From contig NZ_CP109067.1 of the NCBI RefSeq assembly GCF_035917335.1, forward strand, positions 1,738,501-1,802,500: 64,000 nt of DNA. The letters run 5' to 3'. This document shows, piece by piece, positions 17,481-26,988 of this stretch. This DNA is from Micromonospora sp. NBC_01813. Lineage in GTDB: Bacteria > Actinomycetota > Actinomycetes > Mycobacteriales > Micromonosporaceae. A model generated the notes under the pieces. It saw only the letters and a list, made by a program, of their open reading frames with translations. It had not been told where the DNA came from and did no database searches. Each line of letters starts with the position of its first letter. The stretch's first letter is position 1. The position numbers and the translations under genes were made by a program.

Positions 17481-18218
17481 GTGCCGACCGGGTACCGGCG
17501 GCAGGTGTTCTACGCGGAGTTCTCCAGCACCCGGCACCGGCTGCATGACGGATACCTGACGGCAACGGCGGCCGATCTGCTGGCCACCGACCCCCGACTG
17601 CGTGATCTCGATGTCGAGGTCCGGTTCGACGGCGGCGTTGCCCACCTGACCGGCGACGTCGCCGACCGAGACCAGTTGCGCCGGGTACGCGAGGCCATCG
17701 GTCGGTTGGCAGGTGTACACGGCGTCTGGGACCGGGTCCGGGTCGGCGGTCTCGATCCGGTGATCCTGGACATCGGCTGTGGCGACTGCCCGCAGTATCC
17801 GGGCAACATCGGCCTGGACCAACGTCCGGGCAAGGCCGTCGCCGTCGTGTCCGACCTGCGAAACGGCCTGCCGGTACGCGACGCCTCGGTCGACCAGATC
17901 TTCGCGGTCCACGTGCTGGAACATCTCACCGACTACCTGCGTCTGGTCGACGAGTGTCACCGGGTGCTGCGGCCGGGCGGCGTGTTGCACGTGCTCTCCC
18001 CCTGGTGGCGACATGTCAACGCGGTCGCCGACCCGACGCATCTGCGCTTCTTCGACCTGCAGACGATCAAGGGAATCTGCCAGCAACCGGCCCCGGCCGG
18101 GCGGTGGTACCCGCAGCACGCCTCGTGCGACGGTGCGACCGTCTTCGCGGATCTGGTCGCCGGCCAGCCCACTGACCCGGAGCCGGACACCAGCCACCTG
18201 GCACGGTTCTTCGACTAG
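17481..18218 (+). CDS. BON domain fused to a class I SAM-dependent methyltransferase
   Basis: About 245 residues. An N-terminal BON domain (ATAADLLATDPRLRDLD, then VAHLTGDVADRDQLRRV and VHGVWDRVRV) is joined to a Rossmann methyltransferase: VILDIGCGDCPQYPGNIGLD, then FAVHVLEHLTDYLRLVDECHRVLRPGG. The acceptor is unknown. The BON part could place the enzyme on a membrane. The start is uncertain: GTG at 17481 is used, GTG at 17505 is an alternative, and neither has a strong ribosome site. It is divergent from surE by about 120 bp and echoes the triple-BON gene 5 kb away. Confidence 0.78.
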   Translation: MPTGYRRQVFYAEFSSTRHRLHDGYLTATAADLLATDPRLRDLDVEVRFDGGVAHLTGDVADRDQLRRVREAIGRLAGVHGVWDRVRVGGLDPVILDIGCGDCPQYPGNIGLDQRPGKAVAVVSDLRNGLPVRDASVDQIFAVHVLEHLTDYLRLVDECHRVLRPGGVLHVLSPWWRHVNAVADPTHLRFFDLQTIKGICQQPAPAGRWYPQHASCDGATVFADLVAGQPTDPEPDTSHLARFFD

Positions 18219-18290
18219 CGGGTCGCTCGGCACGCCATCGACCACGACCTCGCGCTGCCGTCGACCGGGCCGAGGCTGCCGACCGGGCCG

Positions 18291-19700
18291 CTACACCAGT
18301 CCGCCGCCGAGCAGCACCAACCAGCTGAGTTCCGGTTGGAGGACGTCGCTGTGCGCGCCGCTCGGCGGACCACCCCGGCGGACCACCCCGGTCGCGTCCA
18401 CATTGATGATCCGGCCATGGCGGAACTGATAGGCGTCGCGCCGACCGGCGGCGGCGACGGTCGTGCCGGGTGCTCCGGCCGCGCTGGCACCGTGGAAGCC
18501 CAACGCGCCCCAGCGTCGGCCGAGCGACGGCAGGGCGGCCGCGTCGTCCCCGGCGGCCAGTGAGGCCAGCGGATAGAACACCCCCAGCGCCGAATCGTTG
18601 GTCGAGTAGCAGACCGTCACCGGGCCGGCGACCCCGGACGGCATCGCGGCGAGGGCACCGGATCGGCCCGGGGCGAACGGCAGCGTCGGCGCGAAGGCGA
18701 ACCGGGACAGCGCCCCCTGCAACAAGGTGACCGACCGCACCGGAGCCGGCGCGGCCGCCGCGGCCGCCGCGAAGCTGACCAGCCGGGCGCCGAAGCTGTG
18801 TCCCACCAGATGGATCCGGACACCCGGCACCGCCCCGGGCAGTTGGGCCAGCACCGGACCCAGACCGGCGCGGCCGATCACCCCGGCCCGGTTCTTCATC
18901 TGCCAGTAGGTCAACTGCCGCAACGCTTCCTTGGCGCCGTGCCAGATACCCCGCAGCGGATCGCCGAGACCGGCTGCCCCGCTGCTTTGAGCATCCCCGA
19001 GCGGGGTGCCGCACCGCCGTAGGCCGTCGAGGAACCGGCCGTACACCTGGGCCGGATCGCCGTCGAGCATCCCGGGCAGCGGCGGACCGGCCGGGTCGTC
19101 ATGGGCAGCGGCGGTCTCGCCGTCGTCGAATCCGCCCGCGACCACGACCGCGAACTGCCGCAGTTCGGCGGCGAACGCGTCGACCCGGGCCGGGGTCGGT
19201 CGGGTCAGCAGCAGCTGGGCCATCCGATCGACCGCCGGTGCCCCGGTGGGAAAGGTGGACCGCAACGCGCGCAACGTCGCATCGTCCAGACCGGCCGGCC
19301 GAGGTGCCCCCGACGGCGTGGGCGACACAGTCACCGCGCCGGACCCGGGCAGGGTGGCCGGCGCAGGCCCGGGACCCGGCACCGGACCGGCGGGGGCGAA
19401 GTCGGGCACCGGCTCGTCCGGCCACCGCCGTGCGGGCCAGTGCACCCCGGCCAGGCCGATACTCTCCGCCCACGGCCCCGCCTGTCGGGCCTGCGCGGCC
19501 AGCAGTCCGAAGAAGGCCTCGTACGCCGGACCGGCGAGCTGCCGGTCGTTGTTCCAGCCGTGGGCAAGAAGCACCAGATCGGTGACGCCGCAGGCACGGG
19601 CTCCCTTGAGCAGGGCGGTCACCGCCGCCTGGTCCGGGTCCCCGGTGGCATCGAAGCGCAGTTCCCAGAACGGCAGCCCACCGATGCGTGCGGTCGTCAT
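18291..19700 (-). CDS. Cytosolic alpha/beta-hydrolase-fold protein, serine nucleophile motif GHSFG
   Basis: 469 residues from an ATG at 19700 with GGAGGGAG upstream. VLLAHGWNNDRQLAGPAYEAFFGLL resembles the oxyanion region of alpha/beta hydrolases, and HLVGHSFGARLVSFAAAA is a nucleophile elbow (GxSxG). A Pro/Gly/Ala-rich insertion lies at about residues 100-145. A GV-Y/S segment late in the protein (NDSALGVFYPLASLAAGDD) and a histidine in GFHGASA could supply acid and base, but I cannot assign them. No signal peptide. The substrate is unknown. It ends an apparent two-gene operon, 22 bp after the subtilase, so the two may act together. Confidence 0.68.
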   Translation of the reverse strand: MTTARIGGLPFWELRFDATGDPDQAAVTALLKGARACGVTDLVLLAHGWNNDRQLAGPAYEAFFGLLAAQARQAGPWAESIGLAGVHWPARRWPDEPVPDFAPAGPVPGPGPAPATLPGSGAVTVSPTPSGAPRPAGLDDATLRALRSTFPTGAPAVDRMAQLLLTRPTPARVDAFAAELRQFAVVVAGGFDDGETAAAHDDPAGPPLPGMLDGDPAQVYGRFLDGLRRCGTPLGDAQSSGAAGLGDPLRGIWHGAKEALRQLTYWQMKNRAGVIGRAGLGPVLAQLPGAVPGVRIHLVGHSFGARLVSFAAAAAAAPAPVRSVTLLQGALSRFAFAPTLPFAPGRSGALAAMPSGVAGPVTVCYSTNDSALGVFYPLASLAAGDDAAALPSLGRRWGALGFHGASAAGAPGTTVAAAGRRDAYQFRHGRIINVDATGVVRRGGPPSGAHSDVLQPELSWLVLLGGGLV

Positions 19701-19722
19701 CGCTGCTCCCTCCCCCGGCCGG

Positions 19723-21546
19723 TCACACCGACTGCAGCGCGCGGAGCAGGTCGACCAGTCCATGCCCCTGGAACCGCGGATCCCGACCGAGTGGCACCGC
19801 CGTGGCCAGCAGGACCTGCTTGACCCGATCGGGCTGGCCGATGAACTCACGTCGGACGGACAGGAACGCCGCGACCGCGCCGGAGACGTGGGGGGCGGCG
19901 ACACTCGTACCGGACTCCTCCAGATAGACCGCCGCTGGTGGGCCCGTCCAACCGACCTGGGCGGCCGCCAGCCGGGTCCCCGCCGCGCAGGACACGATCC
20001 GTTCGCCGGGCGCCACCAGGTCTGGCTTGGCGCGTCCGTCACCGGTCGGTCCCTTGGACGAGAAGTACGACACCCCGTACGTGTGGGGCATGTCGCGGTG
20101 GGTGGCGCCGACGGTGATGGCCCGCTCGGCGTTGCCCGGGTCGTTGATGGTCGAACCGAGCGCGAATCGCGACGGAAGGCCGAACGGGGCACCGACCATT
20201 CCGTAGCCGGAGTTGCCGGCGGCGGTGACCACGACGACGCCGGAGCGGACCAGTTTGTCGACCTCGCGGCAGAGCGGGGACTGTCCGCAGGCGAACCACT
20301 CCGGGTCGAACTCGTACCCCACGCTGAGGTTGACCCCGTGGATCCGCATCACCCGGTCGCTCTGCGCGTTGACCTGCCGCACGTACGCCAGTGCGCCGAT
20401 CACCCTGGACACCCGTTCGGCGAGCCCGCCACCGCCGTGCAGGACCTTGAGGCTGACCAGCCGTGCCTGGGGCGCGATACCCATCATCGGGGTCGGGTCA
20501 GACAGTTCCCGGGTCACCGGGACAGGCTCGGTCGGGTTGTCGATGTCGTAGTGGTGCTCGATCACCCGCACCGCCCACGGCGGCTGCCGGTGCACCGAGG
20601 CGTCGATCCCACCGGCGATGATTCCGGCCACGTGGGTGCCGTGCCCGCTCTCGTCGACCAACGCGCCGTCGGAACGCGGTGGCCCGCCGCCGGGGAAACT
20701 GCGGTGCAGGTCGCGGACCTCGGGCGCGCTCAACGTCGCGTTGCTGGCGAAGTGGGGATGTTCTGCGTCGATCCCCGAGTCGATCACCGCCCAGACGATC
20801 CGTTGGCCCGCGGCGCCGAAGGTGCGGCGGGCGGCGTCGGCCTTGATGGTGGCCGCCGAGACGTCGATCTGTGGACGGACCGGGAAGTCCGGCCAGATCC
20901 GGTGCACGGCCCGGTCGGCCGGTTCGCTGGACACCCGGTCCGCGGCGACCAGTCGCTTCATCTGGTTGAGGCTCAGTTCGCCGACCAGGTACTCGCCGGC
21001 CAGCGGGTGCGGATGCCGACCGCCGGTTGCTCGGAACCAGAGCCCGGCCAGGTGTTCCGTCGCGCGTCGTGTGCCGCCGGCGAAGTGCAGATTCACCGCC
21101 ACCAGCACCGGCATCGGTTCGTCGGGCCCGGTCGGGAATCCCAGTCGCAGCCGTCCGACGATGCCTCGCAGCGGGTCGGCGATCGTGCCGGGTAGGGCGA
21201 TCGGCGGCCCGGTGGCACCCGGCCGACCGGCGGCGGGACCGGTCGGGGTCGTCGCGGCCGATGGCCGCTCGGCCGGAATGGCCTCGGTGTGCTGCCGTCC
21301 GGCATCGGTCAACCGCAGGGTACGGGTACCGCTGATCAGCCCGGCGGCGCGCAGCCGGTCGACCGCCCGGCGGACCGCCTCGTGCCAGCCGGGTTCGCCG
21401 GCCCGATAGGCGTGGTCCACCTCGGTGAACAGGTCGCCGAACTGGAATGCCACCTCGCGCAGCACCACGGGAAGGCCACCGGCTGGTCGGGACCGCCCGG
21501 CGAGAGCGAGCAGCGTGCGGCGGTCCCATTCATCCGGCTCCGACAT
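19723..21546 (-). CDS. Intracellular S8 (subtilisin-like) serine protease with N-terminal helical domain
   Basis: 607 residues; ATG at 21546 after GGGAGGGG. The catalytic triad is visible: Asp in WAVIDSGIDAEHP, His in GHGTHVAGIIAGG and Ser in ESGTSVAAPHVSGAVAAFL; the oxyanion Asn is in TAAGNSG. There is no signal peptide and no recognisable inhibitor propeptide. The first 100 residues form a charged helical module ending GLISGTRTLRLTDAGRQHTE, which looks like a winged-helix domain. A second, unassigned domain of about 140 residues precedes the protease. The domain order suggests a regulated cytosolic protease. It is the first gene of a pair with the alpha/beta hydrolase. Confidence 0.85.
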   Translation of the reverse strand: MSEPDEWDRRTLLALAGRSRPAGGLPVVLREVAFQFGDLFTEVDHAYRAGEPGWHEAVRRAVDRLRAAGLISGTRTLRLTDAGRQHTEAIPAERPSAATTPTGPAAGRPGATGPPIALPGTIADPLRGIVGRLRLGFPTGPDEPMPVLVAVNLHFAGGTRRATEHLAGLWFRATGGRHPHPLAGEYLVGELSLNQMKRLVAADRVSSEPADRAVHRIWPDFPVRPQIDVSAATIKADAARRTFGAAGQRIVWAVIDSGIDAEHPHFASNATLSAPEVRDLHRSFPGGGPPRSDGALVDESGHGTHVAGIIAGGIDASVHRQPPWAVRVIEHHYDIDNPTEPVPVTRELSDPTPMMGIAPQARLVSLKVLHGGGGLAERVSRVIGALAYVRQVNAQSDRVMRIHGVNLSVGYEFDPEWFACGQSPLCREVDKLVRSGVVVVTAAGNSGYGMVGAPFGLPSRFALGSTINDPGNAERAITVGATHRDMPHTYGVSYFSSKGPTGDGRAKPDLVAPGERIVSCAAGTRLAAAQVGWTGPPAAVYLEESGTSVAAPHVSGAVAAFLSVRREFIGQPDRVKQVLLATAVPLGRDPRFQGHGLVDLLRALQSV

Positions 21547-21633
21547 CGCGGTCCCCTCCCACCGGACCGCCACCTCGGCCGATCGGCTGCTGCGGCGACC
21601 ATTTCCAGCATAGAGCGACCAAATAACTACCTA

Positions 21634-21653
21634 AAGTAACCGAACGGCTACTT
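21634..21653. promoter_or_regulatory. 20-bp imperfect palindrome before the P-type ATPase
   Basis: AAGTAACCG (21634-21642) and CGGCTACTT (21645-21653) pair at 8 of 9 positions around AA. It lies in the most AT-rich part of the 240-bp divergent region between the subtilase (start 21546) and the ATPase (start 21787). This is the expected position of an operator; its size suits a TetR- or ArsR-type dimer. Confidence 0.45.
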
Positions 21654-21786
21654 CGCCCCGCTCGGCCACCGGATCGAGAAGCCGGAAACCACCTCACGTT
21701 CGCTCGCTCAGATCTACCGTCAGGAGACAAACTGTGACCACGACCGTCATCCCCCCAGGCGGATCCGCCCCGGGAGGTACCGCCCC

Positions 21787-24700
21787 ATGCTGGAGCGTCC
21801 GGCAGCCACCATCAGGTCGGTACGGCGACGCCGGATGGCCCACGCCCGGCATGCCTGGGCCTACGACGGCCACGCCCATCTGGAGGTCAGCACCGACGAC
21901 CACGGCCAGGTCATCGGTGACACCCAACACCTGGAACAGGCGCTCGACGCCATCGACGGAGTGCACTGGGCCGCCTGGAACGGCGCCCTGTGCCGGATGG
22001 TCGTCAGCTTCGACCCGGACGTGATCACCGGCAACCGACTGGTGGTGGCGCTCGCCGAGGCGGAAAACCAGTTGTCGCCGCCGGCCGGCGCCAGCACCCA
22101 TGTCGACGCCAGCGTCGGCAACGTCGCGTCGCTCACCGGCGACCTGATCGGGGCCGGCATCGCCACCGTCGGCAAGATACTGCGGCTGCCCGCGCTGCCC
22201 AACGAGATCGCGGCGCTACCGGCTGCCTTCGAACACGTGCCGCAGCTACGAGCCTGGCTGCGACGCGCCCTCGGGCCGGTCGGCGCCGACCTCGGCCAGG
22301 CGTTGTTCACCACCGCGGTGGCCGCGGCCACCCAACGCCCGCTCACCAGTCTCACCGACGCAATGCTGCGGGCCACGCTGATGGCCGAGGATTCGGCCTA
22401 CCACGACGTCTGGGCGGCCCGGGTGCGCGAGCTGCACCGGGACGCCGACAGCAGCCGGGCTCCGGTCCTGCCGCTGCCGGCCCGGCCCCGTCCCCTACCG
22501 GACGGACCCATCGAGCAGTACGCCCAACGGATGAGCACCCTGACGCTGGTCGCCGCCGGGATCCTCACCGTCCTGCCCGGCGGCCGGCAGCGCGCGGCCC
22601 GGGTGACCGCCGTCGCCTCGCCCCGCAGCGCCCGCACCGGCCGGGACGCGTACGCCGGGCACCTCGGCCGGGCCCTGGCCCGGCAGGGTGTGGTGGTCCG
22701 GGAGGCCGCCGCCCTGCGCCGGCTCGACCGGGTGGACACCGTGGTCATCGACGCCGCTGTGCTGCTCACCGGCCGCACCGTGGTCACGGCGGTGATTCCG
22801 GTCGCCGCCAGCGAGGAGCAGACCCGCCAGCAGGCGAACCGGCTGCTCGACGTCGGCGGCGAGCCCGGCGACGACACCACGGACGGTTGGTCACTGACGC
22901 CACCGCACCGCCTGGACCGACCGGTACCGACCGAGGCGCTCGACCGCCTCGACGTCGGCGAGCCAGCGGCCGGTGGTGCCGCGGCACCGGAAGCGGGCAA
23001 CGGCAACGGCAACGGTCCGGCCACCGGCGATGTGCTGGCACTCACCCACCGCGGTGAACTGATGGCGCTCGTCCGGGTCGAGGCCGAGCTTGATCCGCAG
23101 GCCGAGGCGCTCACCGCCGCCGCCCGCCGGGTGGGACGGCTGCTCATCGCCGGGCGGAGCGCGGTCGGCCGCAATCCGGTCACCGGGTCGTCCGGCCGGG
23201 CGCTCGCCGCTCGCTGCCGGGCCGAAGGCACCGTGGCCAGCGGTTCGCGGCTGGCGGCGTCGGTGCGATCGTTGCAGCAGGCTGGCCACGGCGTGGCGCT
23301 CATCGCCACCCGCAACGACGTCGCCCTGGCCGCGGCCGACTGCGGCATCGGGGTGATCCGTCAGGCCGCCCGCCGGCCGCCGTGGGGTGCGCACCTGATC
23401 TGCGCCCCCGGGCTGGAGACCGCCTGGCTGGTGTTGGAGGCGACGGCACTGGCGCGGGCGGTGAGCGCGGGCAGCGCCCGACGGGCGATGTTCGGCTCGG
23501 TGGCCGCCGCGGCGCTCGGGGTCCTCGACGGTACGCCACGTGGCGGCGCCCGATCACTGTTGATCGACAATGTCGCGGGCCTGGTGAACCTCGCGATGGG
23601 CTACCGGGCGGCCCGCGATCTGGGTCGGCGTCCGATGCCGGTGCCCGAAAACCGCGCGCCCTGGCACGCGATGCCGGTGGACGAGGTGCTCGACCGGCTC
23701 GGCAGCTCCGCCGGCGGGCTCAGTGACACACAGGCCCACCAGCGGCAGGCCGAACAGGACGGCAACCGGCCGGACCCGGACGCAGGCCGAGGGTTGTGGC
23801 AGGCTGCGGCGGCCGAGCTGGACACCCCGCTGACCGGGCCGCTGGCGGCTGGCGCCGGCGTCTCGGCGCTCACCGGATCCACCGTCGACGCCGTCATGGT
23901 GCTCTCGGTGATCATGGCGAACGCGTTGCTCGCCGGAGCGCAGGAGATGACCGCCGGCCGCGCCCTGCGGCGCCTGCTCACCGCGGGCGCGCTGCGGGTA
24001 CGCGTACAACGTGACGGGGAGCAACGGATCGGGCCGGCCGAGGATCTGGTCACCGGCGACCTCATCTGCCTCGAGCCGGGCGACTCGGTGCCCGCCGACT
24101 GTCGACTGATCACCGCCAACGGTCTGGAGATCGACGAGTCCAACCTGACCGGCGAATCGGTGCCGGTGACGAAGTCCCCCACCGGCACCGACGCCACCGC
24201 TGTCGCCGAACGCACCAGCATGGTGTACGCCGGCACGACCGTCGCGGCCGGCACCGCGACGGCGGTCGTGGTGGCCACCGGCAGATCCACCGAGGCCGGC
24301 CGCTCGGCCGACCAGGTTCTCGGCGAGGCACCGCAAGGTGGGGTGCAGGCCCGGCTGCGGCAGATCGCCTCGGCCTCGGTGCCAGCCGCGCTGGCCGCCG
24401 CCGCCGCGACTCTCGGCAGCGGCCTGCTGCGTGGCCGGCTCGCCGAGTCCGTCGGGTCATCGGTCGCCCTGGCGGTGGCCGCGATCCCCGAAGGACTGCC
24501 GTTCGTGGCCACCGCCGCCCAGCTCAGCGCGAGCAAGCGGCTATCCCGGCACAACGTGCTGATTCGCGACCCGCGGGCGATGGAGGCACTCGGCCGCGTC
24601 GACGTGATCTGCTTCGACAAGACCGGCACCCTCACCCAGGGACTGATCCGGTTGCAGAGCGTCTGCGACGGGTCGCGTACCGAGCCGGTGGACGCGCTGA

Positions 24701-26325
24701 GTCACGGCCACCGCCATGTCCTGGCCGCCGCACTGCGGGCGACCCCGGTGCCGGACGGAGACCAGCGGCTACCGCACCCGACCGACCAGGCCGTCGTCGA
24801 CGGCGGCCAGACCGCCGGGGTCGGGCTACGCGAGGGTGCCGACGGCTGGGAACTGCTGGCCGAGTTGCCGTTCGAGCCCGGGCGGGGCTTCCACGCGGTA
24901 CTCGGTGTCTGCCCCGACGGTGCCACCATCAACGTCAAGGGCGCACCGGAGACGGTGCTGCCACGCTGTGCGACCTGGCGACGCGGCGACGAGGTGGTCC
25001 CACTGGACGAGAGCCGACGCACCGAGGTCGACGCCGCGATCGACCGGCTGGCCCGCGACGGGCTGCGGGTACTCGCGGTGGCCGGACGGGCCGCGTCCGG
25101 CCGACGCGATCTCGCCGACGACCGGGTCGATCAGCTGGAGTTGCGCGGGCTGCTCGGCCTGGCCGACCCGCCACGCGACAGCGCCGCCGAGGCCATCCGG
25201 CGGTTGCGGCTGGCCGGCATCGCCGTGGTGATGCTCACCGGCGACCATCCGAGCACCGCCGAATCGATCGGCGCCCAGCTCGGGCTGATCAACGGCAGCT
25301 CGGTGGTCACCGGAGCGGACCTCGACGCGGCCGGCCCGGACCGGCTGGCCGAGCTGGTGTCGCGTACCTCGGTGTTCGCCCGGGTCAGTCCGGCCCACAA
25401 GGTCGCGGTGGTACGGGCACTGCGGCAGGCTGGCCGGGTCGTCGCGGTGACCGGCGACGGCGCCAACGACGCCCCGGCGATCCAACTCGCCGACGTGGGC
25501 ATCGCCCTCGGCGACCACGGCACCAGCGCCGCCCGCCAGGCCGCGGACATGATCGTCGTCGACGGCCGGATCGAGAGCATCGCCGAGGGAGTGACCGAGG
25601 GCCGGGCGATGTGGGTGTCGGTACGCGAAGCACTCGCTCTGCTGCTGGGGGGCAACCTGGGCGAGATCCTGTTCTCGGTCGGCAGTTCACTGATCTCCGG
25701 TCAGCAGGCGCTCAACCCCCGACAGATCCTGTTCGTCAACCTGATGACCGACCTGCTGCCGGCGATCGCCGTGGCATCACGGCCACCGCGTGGGGTGAGC
25801 ACCGACGAGTTGGCCAGGGAGGGACCGGAGTCCTCGCTGGGAGCCAGCCTGAACCGGGAGGTGGCGCGGCGGGCGGCGGCGACGGCGCTGGCCACCACCG
25901 GAGGCTGGCTGACCGCCCGGTTCACCGGCACCCCGGCGCGGGCATCGAGTGTGGCGCTCGCCAGCCTCGTCGCCGCGCAGTTGGCGCAGACCGCGGTCGC
26001 GGCCAAGGGCGACCCGATGGTGCTGGCCGCCGCCGGCGTCTCGCTCGGAACCCTGTTCGGCGTGGTGCAGACCCCGGTGGTCAGCCAGTTCTTCGGTTGC
26101 CGGCCACTCGGGCCGGTGGGGTGGTGCATCGTCGGGGGCTCAGCCGCCGCAGCGGCCGGCCTGGGGCTGCTGCCGTTGGAGCGAATCGCCCGGCTCCGGC
26201 GTACCCGGCTCGGTCGGCTGACCGTCGACGCGGCCCGCCACGGACGCGGTCTGCGGCCACGGCGGATGGTCCGGCCGATCCGGCGGCTGACACCGACTGG
26301 CGCCGATGCCCCGGTCCCGGCCTGA
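21787..26325 (+). CDS. Giant cation-transporting P-type ATPase (CtpI/CtpH-like)
   Basis: 1512 residues, with a 600-residue N-terminal extension before the canonical core. The size and layout match mycobacterial CtpH/CtpI. Core motifs: TGES from residue 788, PEGLP at 901-905 (a P2-type pump hallmark rather than CPC/CPx metal pumps), the phosphorylated DKTGTLT at 944-950 and GDGAND at 1223-1228. The extension has metal-binding-domain-like strands near residues 28-85 and a degenerate, duplicated hydrolase-like part. The transported ion is unknown; the PEGLP motif makes Ca2+, Mg2+ or Mn2+ more likely than Cu+ or Zn2+. GGGAGGT lies 8 bases before the ATG. It overlaps the DUF1345 gene by 20 bp. Confidence 0.88.
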   Translation: MLERPAATIRSVRRRRMAHARHAWAYDGHAHLEVSTDDHGQVIGDTQHLEQALDAIDGVHWAAWNGALCRMVVSFDPDVITGNRLVVALAEAENQLSPPAGASTHVDASVGNVASLTGDLIGAGIATVGKILRLPALPNEIAALPAAFEHVPQLRAWLRRALGPVGADLGQALFTTAVAAATQRPLTSLTDAMLRATLMAEDSAYHDVWAARVRELHRDADSSRAPVLPLPARPRPLPDGPIEQYAQRMSTLTLVAAGILTVLPGGRQRAARVTAVASPRSARTGRDAYAGHLGRALARQGVVVREAAALRRLDRVDTVVIDAAVLLTGRTVVTAVIPVAASEEQTRQQANRLLDVGGEPGDDTTDGWSLTPPHRLDRPVPTEALDRLDVGEPAAGGAAAPEAGNGNGNGPATGDVLALTHRGELMALVRVEAELDPQAEALTAAARRVGRLLIAGRSAVGRNPVTGSSGRALAARCRAEGTVASGSRLAASVRSLQQAGHGVALIATRNDVALAAADCGIGVIRQAARRPPWGAHLICAPGLETAWLVLEATALARAVSAGSARRAMFGSVAAAALGVLDGTPRGGARSLLIDNVAGLVNLAMGYRAARDLGRRPMPVPENRAPWHAMPVDEVLDRLGSSAGGLSDTQAHQRQAEQDGNRPDPDAGRGLWQAAAAELDTPLTGPLAAGAGVSALTGSTVDAVMVLSVIMANALLAGAQEMTAGRALRRLLTAGALRVRVQRDGEQRIGPAEDLVTGDLICLEPGDSVPADCRLITANGLEIDESNLTGESVPVTKSPTGTDATAVAERTSMVYAGTTVAAGTATAVVVATGRSTEAGRSADQVLGEAPQGGVQARLRQIASASVPAALAAAAATLGSGLLRGRLAESVGSSVALAVAAIPEGLPFVATAAQLSASKRLSRHNVLIRDPRAMEALGRVDVICFDKTGTLTQGLIRLQSVCDGSRTEPVDALSHGHRHVLAAALRATPVPDGDQRLPHPTDQAVVDGGQTAGVGLREGADGWELLAELPFEPGRGFHAVLGVCPDGATINVKGAPETVLPRCATWRRGDEVVPLDESRRTEVDAAIDRLARDGLRVLAVAGRAASGRRDLADDRVDQLELRGLLGLADPPRDSAAEAIRRLRLAGIAVVMLTGDHPSTAESIGAQLGLINGSSVVTGADLDAAGPDRLAELVSRTSVFARVSPAHKVAVVRALRQAGRVVAVTGDGANDAPAIQLADVGIALGDHGTSAARQAADMIVVDGRIESIAEGVTEGRAMWVSVREALALLLGGNLGEILFSVGSSLISGQQALNPRQILFVNLMTDLLPAIAVASRPPRGVSTDELAREGPESSLGASLNREVARRAAATALATTGGWLTARFTGTPARASSVALASLVAAQLAQTAVAAKGDPMVLAAAGVSLGTLFGVVQTPVVSQFFGCRPLGPVGWCIVGGSAAAAAGLGLLPLERIARLRRTRLGRLTVDAARHGRGLRPRRMVRPIRRLTPTGADAPVPA

Positions 26326-26983
26326 AGCCGACCGGCGCGGTGCGCCGCGCCGGCGACGGCACCCACCGTGGCAGTTGCTGGCCTTGGCCGCCGCGGGCCT
26401 GGGCGTGGGGGTGCTGGTCGCCGTCCTCGGGCCGACCATGTTGGGGCCGCTGGCCGGCTGGGGTCTCACCGCCACCGGCTATCTGCTGTGGCGCTGGCCG
26501 GTGATCTGGCGGTGCGACGCGGCCGCCACCGTCCGTGCCGTCGATCAGGTCGACCCGGGGCGGCTGCTGGCGGACACGGTGCTGGTCGGTGCCGCCCTGG
26601 CGAGTCTGCTCGCCGTGGCGGTGGTGCTCGGTGCACCCCAGGTGTCGCACGATCCGGCCAGCGGCCTGCACATCGGGGTGAGCGTGGGCGCCGTGGTGCT
26701 GTCCTGGGCGGTCATCCACGAGGTGTTCACCGGGCGGTACGCCCGGCTCTACTACGGCCCGGACCGGGCCGGGGGTATCGACTTCCACACCGAGGAGCAG
26801 CCCCGGTTCAGCGATTTCGCCTACCTGGCGTTCACGATCGGGATGACGTTCCAAGTCTCCGACCCGCAGCTGACCAGCAGCGCGATGCGCCGGACCGTGC
26901 TCAGCCACGCGATGCTGTCGTTTCTCTTCGGCGCGGTGATCATCGCCGTGTTGATCAACCTGATCGGCAGCCTGGTGCGCTGA
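26306..26983 (+). CDS. DUF1345 family membrane protein
   Basis: 225 residues with five hydrophobic segments. The signature I recall for DUF1345 is present: a VIHEVFTGRYARLYY stretch, GGIDFH, then DFAYLAFTIGMTFQVSD. The function is unknown. The start codon lies 20 bp inside the end of the P-type ATPase gene, so translation is probably coupled. That makes a functional link to ion transport plausible but unproven. Confidence 0.83.
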   Translation: MPRSRPEADRRGAPRRRRHPPWQLLALAAAGLGVGVLVAVLGPTMLGPLAGWGLTATGYLLWRWPVIWRCDAAATVRAVDQVDPGRLLADTVLVGAALASLLAVAVVLGAPQVSHDPASGLHIGVSVGAVVLSWAVIHEVFTGRYARLYYGPDRAGGIDFHTEEQPRFSDFAYLAFTIGMTFQVSDPQLTSSAMRRTVLSHAMLSFLFGAVIIAVLINLIGSLVR

Positions 26984-26988
26984 GCACC

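Noticed and set aside
19006-21195. A 729-codon plus-strand open frame over the hydrolase and subtilase
   Set aside because: Shadow of the minus-strand genes, whose catalytic motifs are clear.
21601-21660. Iron box (IdeR/DtxR type) upstream of the P-type ATPase
   Set aside because: Only a TTAGGTAG fragment matches on the minus strand; the second half-site is absent.
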